A stretch of 64,000 nucleotides of DNA from the NCBI GenBank assembly GCA_017521985.1, contig JAFXAZ010000007.1:1-64000 (forward strand), read 5' to 3'. Below are positions 53,188 to 63,500 of this stretch, piece by piece. This stretch comes from Lachnospiraceae bacterium. Lineage in GTDB: Bacteria; Bacillota; Clostridia; Lachnospirales; Lachnospiraceae. Each line of letters begins with the position of its first letter. Position 1 is the stretch's first letter. The notes beneath the pieces were generated by a model that saw only the letters and a list, made by a program, of their open reading frames with translations, was not told the DNA's origin and did not search any database. Both the position numbers and the translations under genes were made by a program.

Positions 53188-54162
53188 TTATTCTGTTACA
53201 ACTTCCACGCCTGCTTCAGCAAAGTACTTAGCAGCACCCTTGTGGAATGGAGCTGTCATACCGCTTGTTGCGTTTTCAATACTAAGTTCTGCACCTTTTG
53301 CATTTTCAGCTTTGATTGCATCAATGTTATCAAAGATTGCTTTTGTAAGTGCGTAAACATCAGCTTCAGAAGCATTTGCATCTACAATTAAAGTAGCCTT
53401 AACAGTAACTGTAGTAACATCAGCTTCCTGACCCGGATATGTACCTGCCGGAATGGTGTATGCTGTGTAGAATGGACAATCAGCCATTAACTTTGTAGCA
53501 ACATCGCCATCAATTGGAACTAAGTAAGCAGCATTTGTTGTGCAAAGTTCTGTGATTGCTGGAGTAGGAGCACCTGCAACGATGAATGCCGCATCAATCT
53601 TGCCATCCTTTAAAGCGTCAGCAGAGTCAGCGAAAGACTGATACTGAGCTTTGATGTCATCTTCTGTAAGACCAGCAGCTGTTAATACGTCAATTGCATT
53701 GAAGTAAACGCCAGAGCCCGGAGCACCGATAGAAACGGATTTGCCGGCTAAGTCAGCAACAGATTTGATTTCCGGATCCATAGTAACTAACTGAACGGAT
53801 TCAGCATATAAACCAGCAACAACGCGGATAGACTTAAGTGCACCGTCAGATTCGAAAGAACGTGTGCCTTCCCAAGCATAAGCCATAACGTCAGACTGAA
53901 CCGTACCCAACTGGTAGTCACCAGCATCGATACCCTGAATGTTTGCTTTAGAACCGTCTGTAGAAACAACAACAACATCAATACCTGCGTTGTTCTTAAT
54001 GTACTGACCCAAAACACCGCCGTAGCCATAGTATGTACCGCTTGTACCACCAGTACCCATAGTCATCTTGGACGCTTTTGCAGTTTCTGTTGTGCTACCA
54101 CCACAAGCTACTAAACTTAATACCATAAGAGTAGCTAAAACTAAAGATAATAATTTTTTCAT
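53188..54162 (-). CDS. TAXI family TRAP solute-binding lipoprotein
   Basis: A 324-residue exported binding protein. The signal peptide ends in the lipobox SLVAC (Cys about 20). The mature part opens with KMTMGTGGTSGTYYGYGG, the classic TAXI signature, and continues with SVSIGAPGSGVYFNAIDVL. The start at 54162 has AAGGAG upstream; a GTG- or TTG-like extension to 54198 is not needed. It delivers substrate to the fused TRAP permease downstream. Confidence 0.92.
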   Translation of the reverse strand: MKKLLSLVLATLMVLSLVACGGSTTETAKASKMTMGTGGTSGTYYGYGGVLGQYIKNNAGIDVVVVSTDGSKANIQGIDAGDYQLGTVQSDVMAYAWEGTRSFESDGALKSIRVVAGLYAESVQLVTMDPEIKSVADLAGKSVSIGAPGSGVYFNAIDVLTAAGLTEDDIKAQYQSFADSADALKDGKIDAAFIVAGAPTPAITELCTTNAAYLVPIDGDVATKLMADCPFYTAYTIPAGTYPGQEADVTTVTVKATLIVDANASEADVYALTKAIFDNIDAIKAENAKGAELSIENATSGMTAPFHKGAAKYFAEAGVEVVTE

Positions 54163-54206
54163 AAGTATAACTCCTTCTTTATTAAAATTATTTATCATAA
54201 ATTATA

Positions 54207-54935
54207 CTATGCTTTTCCAATTATTTCAAGTTTTTTGTATTTATAAATACAATTATTTTTGTATCCATGAATACATTTGTACAATTCTTCGTGACATTCC
54301 ATAAAAAAACGATACAAATCGAAATCTCCGTCGACTTGCACCGTCATTATCTCCGCTCCAATTGACGTCCTTGCCTCCTTTCCTAACAAAAGTTTTATCA
54401 ACGTCGATTTTCCCACGCCACTCTTCCCAACTAATAGATATTTTTTACCATTTTCAAATTCGCAGGAGACATTTTCCAGCACATTACTCTCTGTAACATC
54501 GATCAAAATATCATTATCTGCCATCTGACGCATTCCCAATCTTGGATACATATCCTTCAGAATAGAACCTTTCAGCGGCATATACCAGATGCCCTGTTCC
54601 TCAAAATAAGCAAAAAGTGATTCTCTGGACAAATCCAGCATAGCATTCTTACGTATCGCCATATCCCGGGTCTGTTTCCATTTAGTCAGGAGTTCTGCTT
54701 CAATCTCCTGGTGCATTCCTTCCGAACTGCATAACCATTTCTCAAGACCATAACATGCCACTGCCGCCATAGACTGATATTTTACTATACGATACACTTC
54801 AGAAAGCTTCATCTTATCCATCATTTTCTTTTGCGGAGTCACATCCCACAAAGCACAGACGGTAAGATAGATCATATCTAGCCCATTTTGTAACATGTCT
54901 GACTTTGTACTACTTTTATTCTCTGTCTGGTTCAT
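54207..54935 (-). pseudogene. Chimeric remnant: nucleotidyltransferase fused to an ABC ATPase fragment
   Basis: An open frame of 242 codons that joins unrelated pieces. Residues 1-146 match the N-terminal half of the nucleotidyltransferase family found in lasso-peptide-like clusters (YMPLKGSILKDMYPRLGMRQ, then MADNDILID). At about 147 it switches to the start of an ABC ATPase (VLENVSCEFENGKKYLLVG, Walker A GKSGVGKST), which stops at about 186. The last 55 codons read through an RNA terminator (54303-54343) and are not protein-like. Two deletions fused these parts. It is probably non-functional. Confidence 0.75.
54303..54343 (-). promoter_or_regulatory. Relic of an attenuator terminator
   Basis: Stem 54343-54331/54322-54310, 13 bp with three G-U pairs, followed by seven U. 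About 50 bases here match the attenuator before the methyltransferase (49916-49966) with only a few differences, including the flanking TAATGACG. The gene it served is missing; it now lies inside the chimeric frame. Confidence 0.65.
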
Positions 54936-54947
54936 TTTCTAACATCC

Positions 54948-55849
54948 TCATCCTTCAATATCGATTCCAGCATGATGAATACACTGCAGCTTATGCCCTT
55001 GAATTCTAATTTCCCAATCTGCCAACGAAACTGCTGCAGGCCGATGTGTTACAGCAATACAGGTTTTACCCGGCAGCGATCTGATACGCTCCAGGACAAG
55101 TTCTTCTGTTGCTGCATCCAATGCTGAAGTAGCTTCATCAAGCAAAAGGATCGGCGCATCACCCAATATCGCTCTTGCAATAGCCAGGCGCTGAGATTGC
55201 CCTTCAGAAAGCCCTGCACTGTTTTCACCAAGAGTAGTATCCGGTCCCTGCGGAAGCTGATACAGATATTCATCCATCGCGCTAACATAAACTGCACGCT
55301 GAAGATCCTCTTCCGTAGCATCAGGCTTTACGACCAGCAAATTCTCTTTCAAAGTTCCGCTAAACAACAGATTTCCTTGCGGAACATAAGCAAACAATCT
55401 GCGTGTGCTGCGATCCAGGGATATCCTTTCTTCTTTACATTTCAAAAACACTCGCCCTTGTTTTGCCTTGAATACACCGAGCATTAATTTTAGCACTGTA
55501 CTTTTCCCCACACCTGACGGACCGGTAACAACAGCAAAAGCGCCTTTTGGCAACGAGAACTCTGCGCTTGAAAGCACAATGTCACGATTATAAGAAAACG
55601 TCAAATCTTCCGCTCCGATATATTCCATACCGTTGTACTCAAGACGATACAAATGACTGCCTGCTGTAATGCGGCCGAAAGAAAAGCACTCTGATCGCCA
55701 CTGACTGCGCTATCAATGACCTGCTGGGTTCCCAGTGCAAAGATAACCCAAAACAATGCATGGATCACATCTACCGACACCATCAGTATCAGATCTGGGA
55801 TATGATTTCGAATGTGCTTCAACATCCAGGAGATTGCAGTTTTTTTCAT
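54948..55849 (-). pseudogene. ABC exporter with internal deletion
   Basis: The frame begins at 55849 (MKKTAISWMLKHIRNH), overlapping the peptidase stop (TGATG), and gives only the first membrane helix (LILMVSVDVIHALFWVIFAL) before it runs out at 55601. The ATPase half continues in another frame from about 55652: YNGMEYIGAEDLTFSY, Walker A GPSGVGKST, signature LSEGQSQRLAIARA, Walker B ILLLDEATSALD. About 250 residues of the transmembrane domain are missing and the frames are shifted. A full exporter of this type has about 560-600 residues. It was probably the exporter for the 57406 peptide; the remaining ATPase may still be translated. Confidence 0.75.
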
Positions 55850-56334
55850 CACACACGCTCCCCCAGAAGTTTTCTCAGGCACTTCTTTGCCAAACACTTT
55901 GTCAGTTTGTAACCCTTACGCATAGGACGCAGAGGTCTCCACAGACGGCAATACAACTGATATCCGGGATTTGAAACCTCAATGCGCTTCTCACCCCGCT
56001 TAAAAGCAGACACAACGCCAATCATCTGATCCGGATATATTTTTTCAAACATTTCTGTATTATCGCCTAAGCAAACATAATAATCTTCCTTTACCGCCAC
56101 CACCCGGTGCATTACCAATTGTCCATCTTTTCTCTGATAGAGGGGCAAATCATAGGGTTTCAGCCGTTCCGGCAATGGAGATAATTCCACAGAATCCTTT
56201 TTCTGCCTCAGCATAGGCAACATACTGACACCACGAAACGGCAGATAGCGGACCTTTTGTCCTGCTCCCAGCCTTTCCTTGATCAATGCTACCAGCTCAT
56301 CTCCGGCTATCATATATTCAGGCGAGGAATCCAT
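55849..56334 (-). CDS. S26/S24-type peptidase, SipW-like Ser/His form
   Basis: A 161-residue protein with the signal-peptidase I box FRGVSMLPML (33-42, Ser37). The second catalytic box reads VMHRVVAV (75-82), with His76 where bacterial enzymes have Lys, as in SipW and eukaryotic signal peptidases. CLGDNTE (88-94) is the third conserved box. No N-terminal membrane helix is present; a basic C-terminal tail may touch the membrane. It overlaps the PqqD-like gene by 17 bases. In this context it is a candidate leader peptidase for the short peptide, though it could also process a regulator. Confidence 0.75.
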   Translation of the reverse strand: MDSSPEYMIAGDELVALIKERLGAGQKVRYLPFRGVSMLPMLRQKKDSVELSPLPERLKPYDLPLYQRKDGQLVMHRVVAVKEDYYVCLGDNTEMFEKIYPDQMIGVVSAFKRGEKRIEVSNPGYQLYCRLWRPLRPMRKGYKLTKCLAKKCLRKLLGERV

Positions 56335-56578
56335 TTGCTTTTACCTTCTGTACGAACTGTTCAATATACTCTACTGCCGTTTCCCGGGACACATCATATT
56401 CCTCCAGCATATCCTCTACCAGCTCTTCTATTTCTGTCCCTTTTTCCAGATGCTCCCATATAAAACGTCCGGTATCATTCAATTTGATCATCATACTTAA
56501 ATCCAGATCTTCACCGGTAGGGATCACTACCGTCTGACCAGAGATGGTTCGTAATACAAAGCCTTCTTTTAATTTCAT
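56318..56578 (-). CDS. PqqD-like peptide recognition protein (RRE)
   Basis: An 86-residue PqqD-family protein. It has the beta-hairpin opening (FVLRTISGQTVVIP), the family core MIKLNDTGRFIWEHLEKG (30-47) and the helical C terminus (EYDVSRETAVEYIEQFV). PqqD-type domains bind leader peptides of ribosomally made natural products and present them to modifying enzymes. The small HPr-kinase-like gene precedes it by four bases. It would be expected to bind the 22-residue leader shared by the two short peptides of this window. Confidence 0.85.
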   Translation of the reverse strand: MKLKEGFVLRTISGQTVVIPTGEDLDLSMMIKLNDTGRFIWEHLEKGTEIEELVEDMLEEYDVSRETAVEYIEQFVQKVKANGFLA

Positions 56579-56582
56579 CGTT

Positions 56583-57317
56583 TTATCCTTTCATTCCTTC
56601 ATAGGCAACCATAGCCGCCTGAGGATCCATATTACAGCCCAGACGGTACAGCTGCACCTTTTGGGTCAGTTTGTCCAAAATATTAAATAACAATATAGTT
56701 CCCTCCGTTGTGCCGGTGCGGAAGGACTGCTGTAACAGCATCGGCAGGGCTTCCGCTACATCTATCGAAGTGATACGGTTCTGCTCTGCCCTCTCCAGAA
56801 TGCAGATGGCCTTTAGCGGAACCATCCTGTTGCAACCAAGACCGTGCTTACCATTCCAGGGGGTACCGCACACCAGCACTCCATCCGGCGTAAGCTTTAA
56901 CAGCGGTTTATCATCATTGATCATAACCGCCCGTTCTCCAAATACCTGCCGCCACAAAGCCGCATGGGTAGACTTGCCAGTACCGCTTTTGGCGGTAAAC
57001 AGATACGCCACACCGTCCACCGCAATGGCAGAGCCATGAAAGAGTAAGGTTTCCCGTTCTAACAGCTTTGCACAGATTTTCCGATATACTGCCAGAGTTT
57101 CCAGATACTCATCGGAAAACTGCCGCACCGGAATCCCTTCCATCAAATCTTCTTTTTCACTCTTTTCCCGCTCGAAGACGATATCCTCCGGGGAGATGGT
57201 TATGGAAAATTCCGGTACTCCTTCGCACAGATAATCGCGGCAGAAGGTACGGGTGGAGGGATATATTGCGTTTATTTCCACGCAGAAACCTGCGAGAGAA
57301 AGGGTTATAGTCGTCAC
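56583..57317 (-). CDS. HPr-kinase-like protein of peptide clusters
   Basis: A 244-residue protein of the HPr kinase-like family. The P-loop TAKSGTGKSTHAALW (108-122) and NDDKP (134-138) are the nucleotide and metal-binding motifs, with GTPWNGKHG further on. It lacks the true HPrK N-terminal domain. In paeninodin-type lasso clusters a homologue phosphorylates a Ser of the precursor; the 57406 peptide has three Ser in its C-terminal part. The start is GTG at 57317 with AGGAG nine bases upstream. A leaky terminator separates it from the peptide gene. Confidence 0.78.
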   Translation of the reverse strand: MTTITLSLAGFCVEINAIYPSTRTFCRDYLCEGVPEFSITISPEDIVFEREKSEKEDLMEGIPVRQFSDEYLETLAVYRKICAKLLERETLLFHGSAIAVDGVAYLFTAKSGTGKSTHAALWRQVFGERAVMINDDKPLLKLTPDGVLVCGTPWNGKHGLGCNRMVPLKAICILERAEQNRITSIDVAEALPMLLQQSFRTGTTEGTILLFNILDKLTQKVQLYRLGCNMDPQAAMVAYEGMKG

Positions 57318-57350
57318 AGCAAGTACTCCTTTATTGAATAAAAAAGTAGA

Positions 57351-57380
57351 GGTAAGTCTCCTCAGAAGAAGAGACTTACC
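57351..57380 (-). promoter_or_regulatory. Leaky terminator between peptide and modification genes
   Basis: GGTAAGTCTC (57351-57360) and its complement (57371-57380) form a perfect 10-bp stem with a ten-base loop, followed on the minus strand by TCTACTTTTTTATTC. This is 26 bases after the peptide stop. Partial termination would make the peptide mRNA more abundant than the enzyme mRNAs, a common layout for peptide precursors. Confidence 0.75.
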
Positions 57381-57405
57381 ACCTTATTAACCCGGAAACT
57401 ATTCC

Positions 57406-57516
57406 TTAGTCTTCTTCACCGCCGCCACTCCATTCACCATCAGAGGAGGTAGTGATGACATCTTCTGCATCAAAGCGAACAATCTCCATTTCCGGAACTT
57501 CAGCATACTTCTTCAT
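57406..57516 (-). CDS. Short leader-containing peptide, RiPP-precursor-like (copy 2)
   Basis: A 36-residue peptide beginning MKKYAEVPEMEIVRFDAEDV and ending in a core TTSSDGEWSGGGEED. AAAGGAG lies upstream of the ATG, and the gene begins 25 bases after the stop of the giant repeat protein. Residues 1-22 align gap-free with the 39-residue peptide at 6246-6365 (11 identities). The C-terminal part differs but also centres on an acidic residue followed by Trp (EW). Downstream lie a leaky terminator and HPr-kinase-like, PqqD-like, peptidase, ABC and nucleotidyltransferase genes. A modified and exported peptide is the simplest reading; a short regulatory or surface peptide is the alternative. Confidence 0.8.
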   Translation of the reverse strand: MKKYAEVPEMEIVRFDAEDVITTSSDGEWSGGGEED

Positions 57517-57541
57517 TAAATATTTTCTCCTTTCTATAAAT

Positions 57542-60500
57542 TTAGTTAATATAATCAGCACGATATATAGTTACTGCATCGTACAGATTTACCATATCAT
57601 CAAATAGCGCTTTTTCTTTTTCAGTAAATGAGCCACTGGTATCATCTCTTCTTGTCTTCATCAGCTCATATACATTACGTTCTTTTACTGCACCGAAATG
57701 ATACCCCTCTGCGTCCTCTATGTAAAACATAACGTACACATTGGAATTTAACAAATAAGTATATATATCTTTTGTAAATGCTGCCGTGATTACAGTTCCA
57801 TTTACTTGTGCCTCACCATTCGCCTTGCTAAAGACATACGCATCCGATCTCGCTAATAATTCCTCCGGCGTTGAAATGGATGTATTATTATCCATGACAA
57901 TAACAACACCATAATCTACCAGTTCAGCGTAATCTATGCTTTCGGAGCTGGACATTCCTTTTGTGTATACCCGGGCATTTACCTTTAATCCCCACGGTTC
58001 GATTAGTCGAATTTGTACGGTATGGCCAAAAGAATACGTTCCAGTATTTGCTATTACCCCACTCAAAGGATTTTCGCTCAATGTAGGGGCATTTTGTTCA
58101 GGAGATACGCTTGGATTCTCAAAATCCGAACGATAATCCAAAATATCTGCTTCCAGCTTACTCATATAGGTAAATACAAGTCTTTCATTCGCCGTGAAAT
58201 TAACGCTATCGTCCTTTCTTGTATTAATCAACTCGCTCATATTTCTTTCACGAATTGGTGCATATATCCTACTGTCACCTTCTGAAGGAACTATATAAAA
58301 CAACACAAAGATAGAGTCCGAAAATTCATATGTATAAAGCTTTTTATCATAAATTGCCGTCAACATATTTCCTTCAACAGTAACGCCGCTATCCTTCGCC
58401 ATATGCGTGACGTCACCATCTCTGATAATATTTTCTATCGTAAGTGTTTCTTGTGTAGCTCCTTCAACATCCAAATCACTTGCTCGAATAAAATATACTC
58501 CGTAGTCAAATAATTCAGAATAATCGATGTTTGCCGCAACACCGTCATGCACTCGCACATTTGCCTTCAATCCCCAAGGCTCAATTAATCGAATTTGAGC
58601 AGTTTGGCCAAATTTATACAGCTTCAACTCCACCGTCTCAACATGCACATCCTCCGACGCCACCGTAATTTCCTGCTCGTGGGTCAGATGATTCGCTTTA
58701 CTGATTCTCAAGGTATACGTACCTGCTGCTACACCGTCAAAGGTATACGTAGGGCTATTACCTACTTTCGTCATCTCGTATTTCACTACATCGTCCTGAA
58801 TCAACTGAATAGTAGTTTCATCATTGCTGTTGCCGGAACTGGTAATAACACCCCAGACTTTAACGCCGCCTTCTTCTACCACGGTAACGGTAAAGGTCTT
58901 GCTGGTTTCAAGATAGTTAGTTCCTTCCGAAACGGTTGCCCGAACCGTCACGGTGCCGAGTTCCTTTCCGGAGGTAAAGGTTGCACCGTTAATTTGACAG
59001 CCAAGTCTCTCCTCTTCAGGCGTTACAAATTCAAAGGTTACGGAATAGCCGAATTCTGTGGTGACACGGGTAGACAGGTCAATATTCTTATAACCGATTC
59101 CCACGATTGCATTGGTAACTTTCATCGGATGAGCCACCTTATTTACCGTTAAGGTGCCGTATTCGAATCCGCTGGCAGCCTCATAATTTTGGCCCCTATG
59201 TACGCCAAAGGTAATCTTGTGACTTCCGGCATTTATGATACCATTACCTCCTGTCAGATACACCTCTCCCATGCCGTCCCTTATAGAAGTAGGAAGTCCT
59301 ACCGTAATCTCCTCTCCGGTATAATCCACGGCTATAAGCTCCGGTATGTCAAAGTCGGAACGCTGCGGTATTGCCTTTGCAATGGTATAATATGCACTCA
59401 TCGTTCCGGTAAAATTGCCTTTACCGGTAAGCGTCAATATATATTGTCCCGCATTGGTCTGTACATTACCCGAGATATCATAATCCGCTTCCGTATAGGT
59501 ATAATCTCCGGTTTGAACCTGGGCAATGGTCTGGGTCAGAGGTGCACCGGTATAGGTCAGCGCGTCACCCAGCGTTATATCGCCGGTGATCTTCTTTGGG
59601 TTAACCTTAAAGATAGTGCTGCCGGTATAGATGGTATCCTCTGATTCATAGGTTACCGTCACCGTATAAGTGCCGGCCTGGGTCGGTTTTGTTTCGCTAC
59701 TTGCGTAAGAAGAACCGTTCCATAATGTACCCTCATATACCATAGTCTGGCTGACCAGGGTGCCCGCCTGACCATCAAAATCCGGGGAAAGATCCCATAT
59801 CTCTTTACCAAAGTCGTACTCTACATCGTCCTGGGTTACCGTAAGAGACGCTGTATTCTTTGCCTTTACTGTAACGTTGAACGTCTTAACAGTAGCCTTA
59901 TAGTTTTTGTTTCCCTCCAGGGTTACCTGAACCGTTACAGTGCAAGCTTCGCTTCCGGAGGTGAAAACGCCGTTGCTGATGCTGCATCCATGCTTCTCAC
60001 CAACAATTTCATAGGCTTTTGCAGGGGATCCCTCTGTACTGACATAGTTATCCAGATTAATTTCATTGCCACCAAGAATTACCTCTGCATTAGTTATGGT
60101 TGTCGGGCGATCTATCTGATTTACCGTTAAGGTTCCGTAAACAAGACCTGTGGCAGCTGTATAGTTAACACCCTCGTATACTTTAAAGGTTACAGCATAA
60201 GTTCCGGCATCTCTTACGTATGTTTCAATATACGTGTCACCCATGCCAATCTTATTTGTGGTAGGCAGAGGAAGTATTACCTCTGCTCCGGTATAATCCA
60301 CAGTGGCATCGTAGGGTGGAATCTCAAAGTCCCCCAATGTCGGGATGGCCTTTGCAATCGTGTAACTCACTGTCTTCGTTCCGGTAAAATTACCTTTGCC
60401 GCTAATGTCCAGACTATAGTAATTGCTGGCATCGGTTTGTTTATTACCTGTAATGTCGTACTCCGTTTCATCAAAGGTATAGTCTGCATTAGCATCATAT

Positions 60501-63500
60501 ACTTTCGCAACCGTCTGGGTTTGTTCTGTGCCATTATAGGTCAGTGCTTCGCCCAAGGTTACCGTTACCAAAGAAGAAATGTCCTTCGGCCGAATTACAA
60601 AGTCATCGCTGCCGGTGTAAATGGTGTCCTTCGTTTCGTAGGTTACATGCACCGTATAATTGCCGGCCTGAGTTGGCGGGGTGGTGCTTCTTGCGTATGT
60701 TGCACCGCTCCGTGTGGTGCCGGAATATTCTATGATATCCTCTTTGACCCTTGAACCCGGCTCGGAATGATATACTTGAGCAAGTTTGGTTTCGTCCTTG
60801 TATTTGTAGTCTGCATCTGCGAGAGATACCCCACTAAGCTCTGCCGTATTCTTGTCCGTTATCGTTACGGTGATGGTTCTAACTGCTTCGTTATATTGCT
60901 CACTTGCAGGGAAGGTCACTTTCACAGTTACCGTGCCCGCCGCATCACCGGAGGTCAAGGTTCCGTTCGTTATCGTACATCCCAAAGCATCCCCGTCAAA
61001 GGAATAGCTTGGAGTAGTACCGGCCTGATTATTGCTGTAATTCAAATTAACCCAATTGCCGCCACGGATTACCGTTACCGGTGTTGTTACCACTACCGGG
61101 TTTTCTACCTTTCCCACCGTGAAGGTGCCCATGACTGTACCATTCCAGTAATAATTACTGCCGTCTTTACTCTGAACTTCAACATAACCGGCATTCTCAC
61201 CAACGGTGCTGGTGTAAGAAAAATATATTGTGTAATCCTTATCTAAAACCAACTCTGTTTCTCCGTATTTCACGATAACGTCAGACGGATCAATGGTGGA
61301 TTTATAAGGATAGGAAGTTTCCTTTACTGTTACGACAGGTGTAATGCTCATTGGCTTCACGGTAAATTCCTTTGTGGCACTTCCTGTATAAAGAGACTCT
61401 TCCTTTGCTATTACCTTCAGGGAATAGGTACCCACGTCAGTTGCAATGTTATCGGTAACCGTTACAAAGCCGTTTGCCAACAGATCCACGCCTCCCAGCA
61501 TTACGGAGGAAACCGTCATGGTTTGCCCGGAACCGTTATAGGTAAGAGTCGGTCCCAGATTGATTACTGCGTCGGAAATGTCTCTCTTGCCCGGTGTAAC
61601 ACCCAACTGACCGATGGTTCCCGCCTTCAGGTATTTATACTTCGTCAGGGAAGAAACCGAATGGCTTCCGCTTTGCAGTGTTACCGGATTTGTTCCATTC
61701 ATATCGGTGCTTGCAACCATTGCTTCAGAATATACTAATTTATCATCGCCTCCAACAGCACTTGTGGCACCCGTTGCTGTAACAAGCGTTCCGTCCATCA
61801 GGAAATCATAATAATATATATATATACCAAGGCTTTCTGTTGTATATGATGCGCCGCCTGTTGCGGTCAGGGTTCCTCCTGCCAAAGAATTGCTGCTGCA
61901 GGAAAAATACATTCCTCTGCTGCTATCACCTTCACCTCCGTTACCGGTTACCTGAGCACTTGAGCCTTCGCTCATGGCAAAATCTCCACTTAATGAAATA
62001 CCGGTGCTGTTGCCTGCCGATGCCTGACCACCGGTGCCTGTTACAATGGCGGAATCTGCAACGGACATATTCTTTCCAAAAATACCGATGGTGTTGCTAC
62101 AGTCGGATATTCCTCCCTGCCCCATAAGCTTTGCATCCTTGCTGATGATGGCACTACTGGTAATGTAAACACCGATGCTAGAGCTGGACGCCTGGCCTGC
62201 AGTGCCGGTTACTGTACCGCCGGAAAGGGTCAGATTAGGTGCTTCAATACCATAGGACATAACGCCCAGAGTTTCACTGGATACACGTCCACCGGTGCCT
62301 GTAATGGTACCGCCGGATACGTTGGCGGAGCTCACTATCCTCACACCGTAACTAGCGCTTGTTGAGCTTTTTCCGCCTTGACCGGTAATACTTCCGCCTG
62401 TCATGGTAAGGGCACCGATTTGGATACCGGTGGAATCCACCACCAAGGTATCTTCCAAGGTGCTGTTTGCGGTACCTGTTATAACGCCTCCGGTAAGGTT
62501 CAGTTCATATGCATAAAATGCCATGGTTTTTGCAGTGGCATCAAATGTTCCGCCGGAAATGTTTGCGTTTATAAAATATGCACCGGCTTGATTATCATCC
62601 TTCGTTGGTGCAGATGCGACAACTGTGCCTCCGGTCTGTATAAATGTAATGTAGCCACTGTTAACGTAAATACCGGAAGTACCAAGTCTTGCTGCTTCTG
62701 CTACCGTAGCAGTTACACTGGCTGAACCTTCCACAGATATTGTCATAGCCATATCAGCATAGACTTCCTTTGCATAGATGCCATATCGGTAATCGTCGGT
62801 GCTTTCTGTCTTCGTTGATGCAGTAACCACTGCTGTTCCGGAAAAAGTACTGTCTTTATTGAGATAAATACCATAACTATTGCCGCCAATCGTATTTCCG
62901 CCGGTGACATTGATGGTTCCGCCGCCGGCTGTTATACCTCCGTAAATACCGTAACTATATCTTCCTCCTGTAGTACTGTCTTCCATCAATAAATTTCCGC
63001 CGGTGGCAGTTAAGGAGCCGGAGGTCATGGTGATATCACCGTAGCAGCCATAGCTGTAACGTAAACTTCTGGAAGCTCCCGAAACATGTCCTCCGCAGGT
63101 TCCGCCGATGGCAGTTACATTTGCACCGGAAAATGTCATAGTCTCCGCATAGATGCCATAGGTATTGGCCTCAAACTGAGTTCCGGTAAGGTTTTCATAG
63201 GATGCCGTTCCGCCGGTAGCTGCTATTTCACCGCCGGAAAAGGTTGCCGCACCAATACAATTAATGCCGTAGCTATTAGGGAATGCATATCCTTCTGCCT
63301 TGCCGCCGGTGGCATTTACAGTACCGCTGGAAACAGTAAGTATGGTACAGGAAATACCGGCAGAAGTGCTTGTTTCAGTTCCACCGGTGGTGTTGCCGGC
63401 GTTCGCCGTTACCGTGCCGCCGGTAATGACTACTTCTTTACCGACAATGCCATAGGACCCGCTCTTGGCAGTGCCGCCGGCAGCGGTTACGGTTGCTCCG

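Noticed and set aside
54207-54935. A single intact gene joining nucleotidyltransferase and ABC ATPase
   Set aside because: Both halves stop short of essential motifs, and the last 55 codons read through a terminator hairpin. Treated as a pseudogene.
54948-57516. A lasso peptide cluster
   Set aside because: The kinase, PqqD and nucleotidyltransferase fit, but no asparagine-synthetase-like cyclase or transglutaminase-like protease is present, and the peptide lacks the usual Thr/Gly core start with an Asp/Glu at position 7-9 in convincing form.
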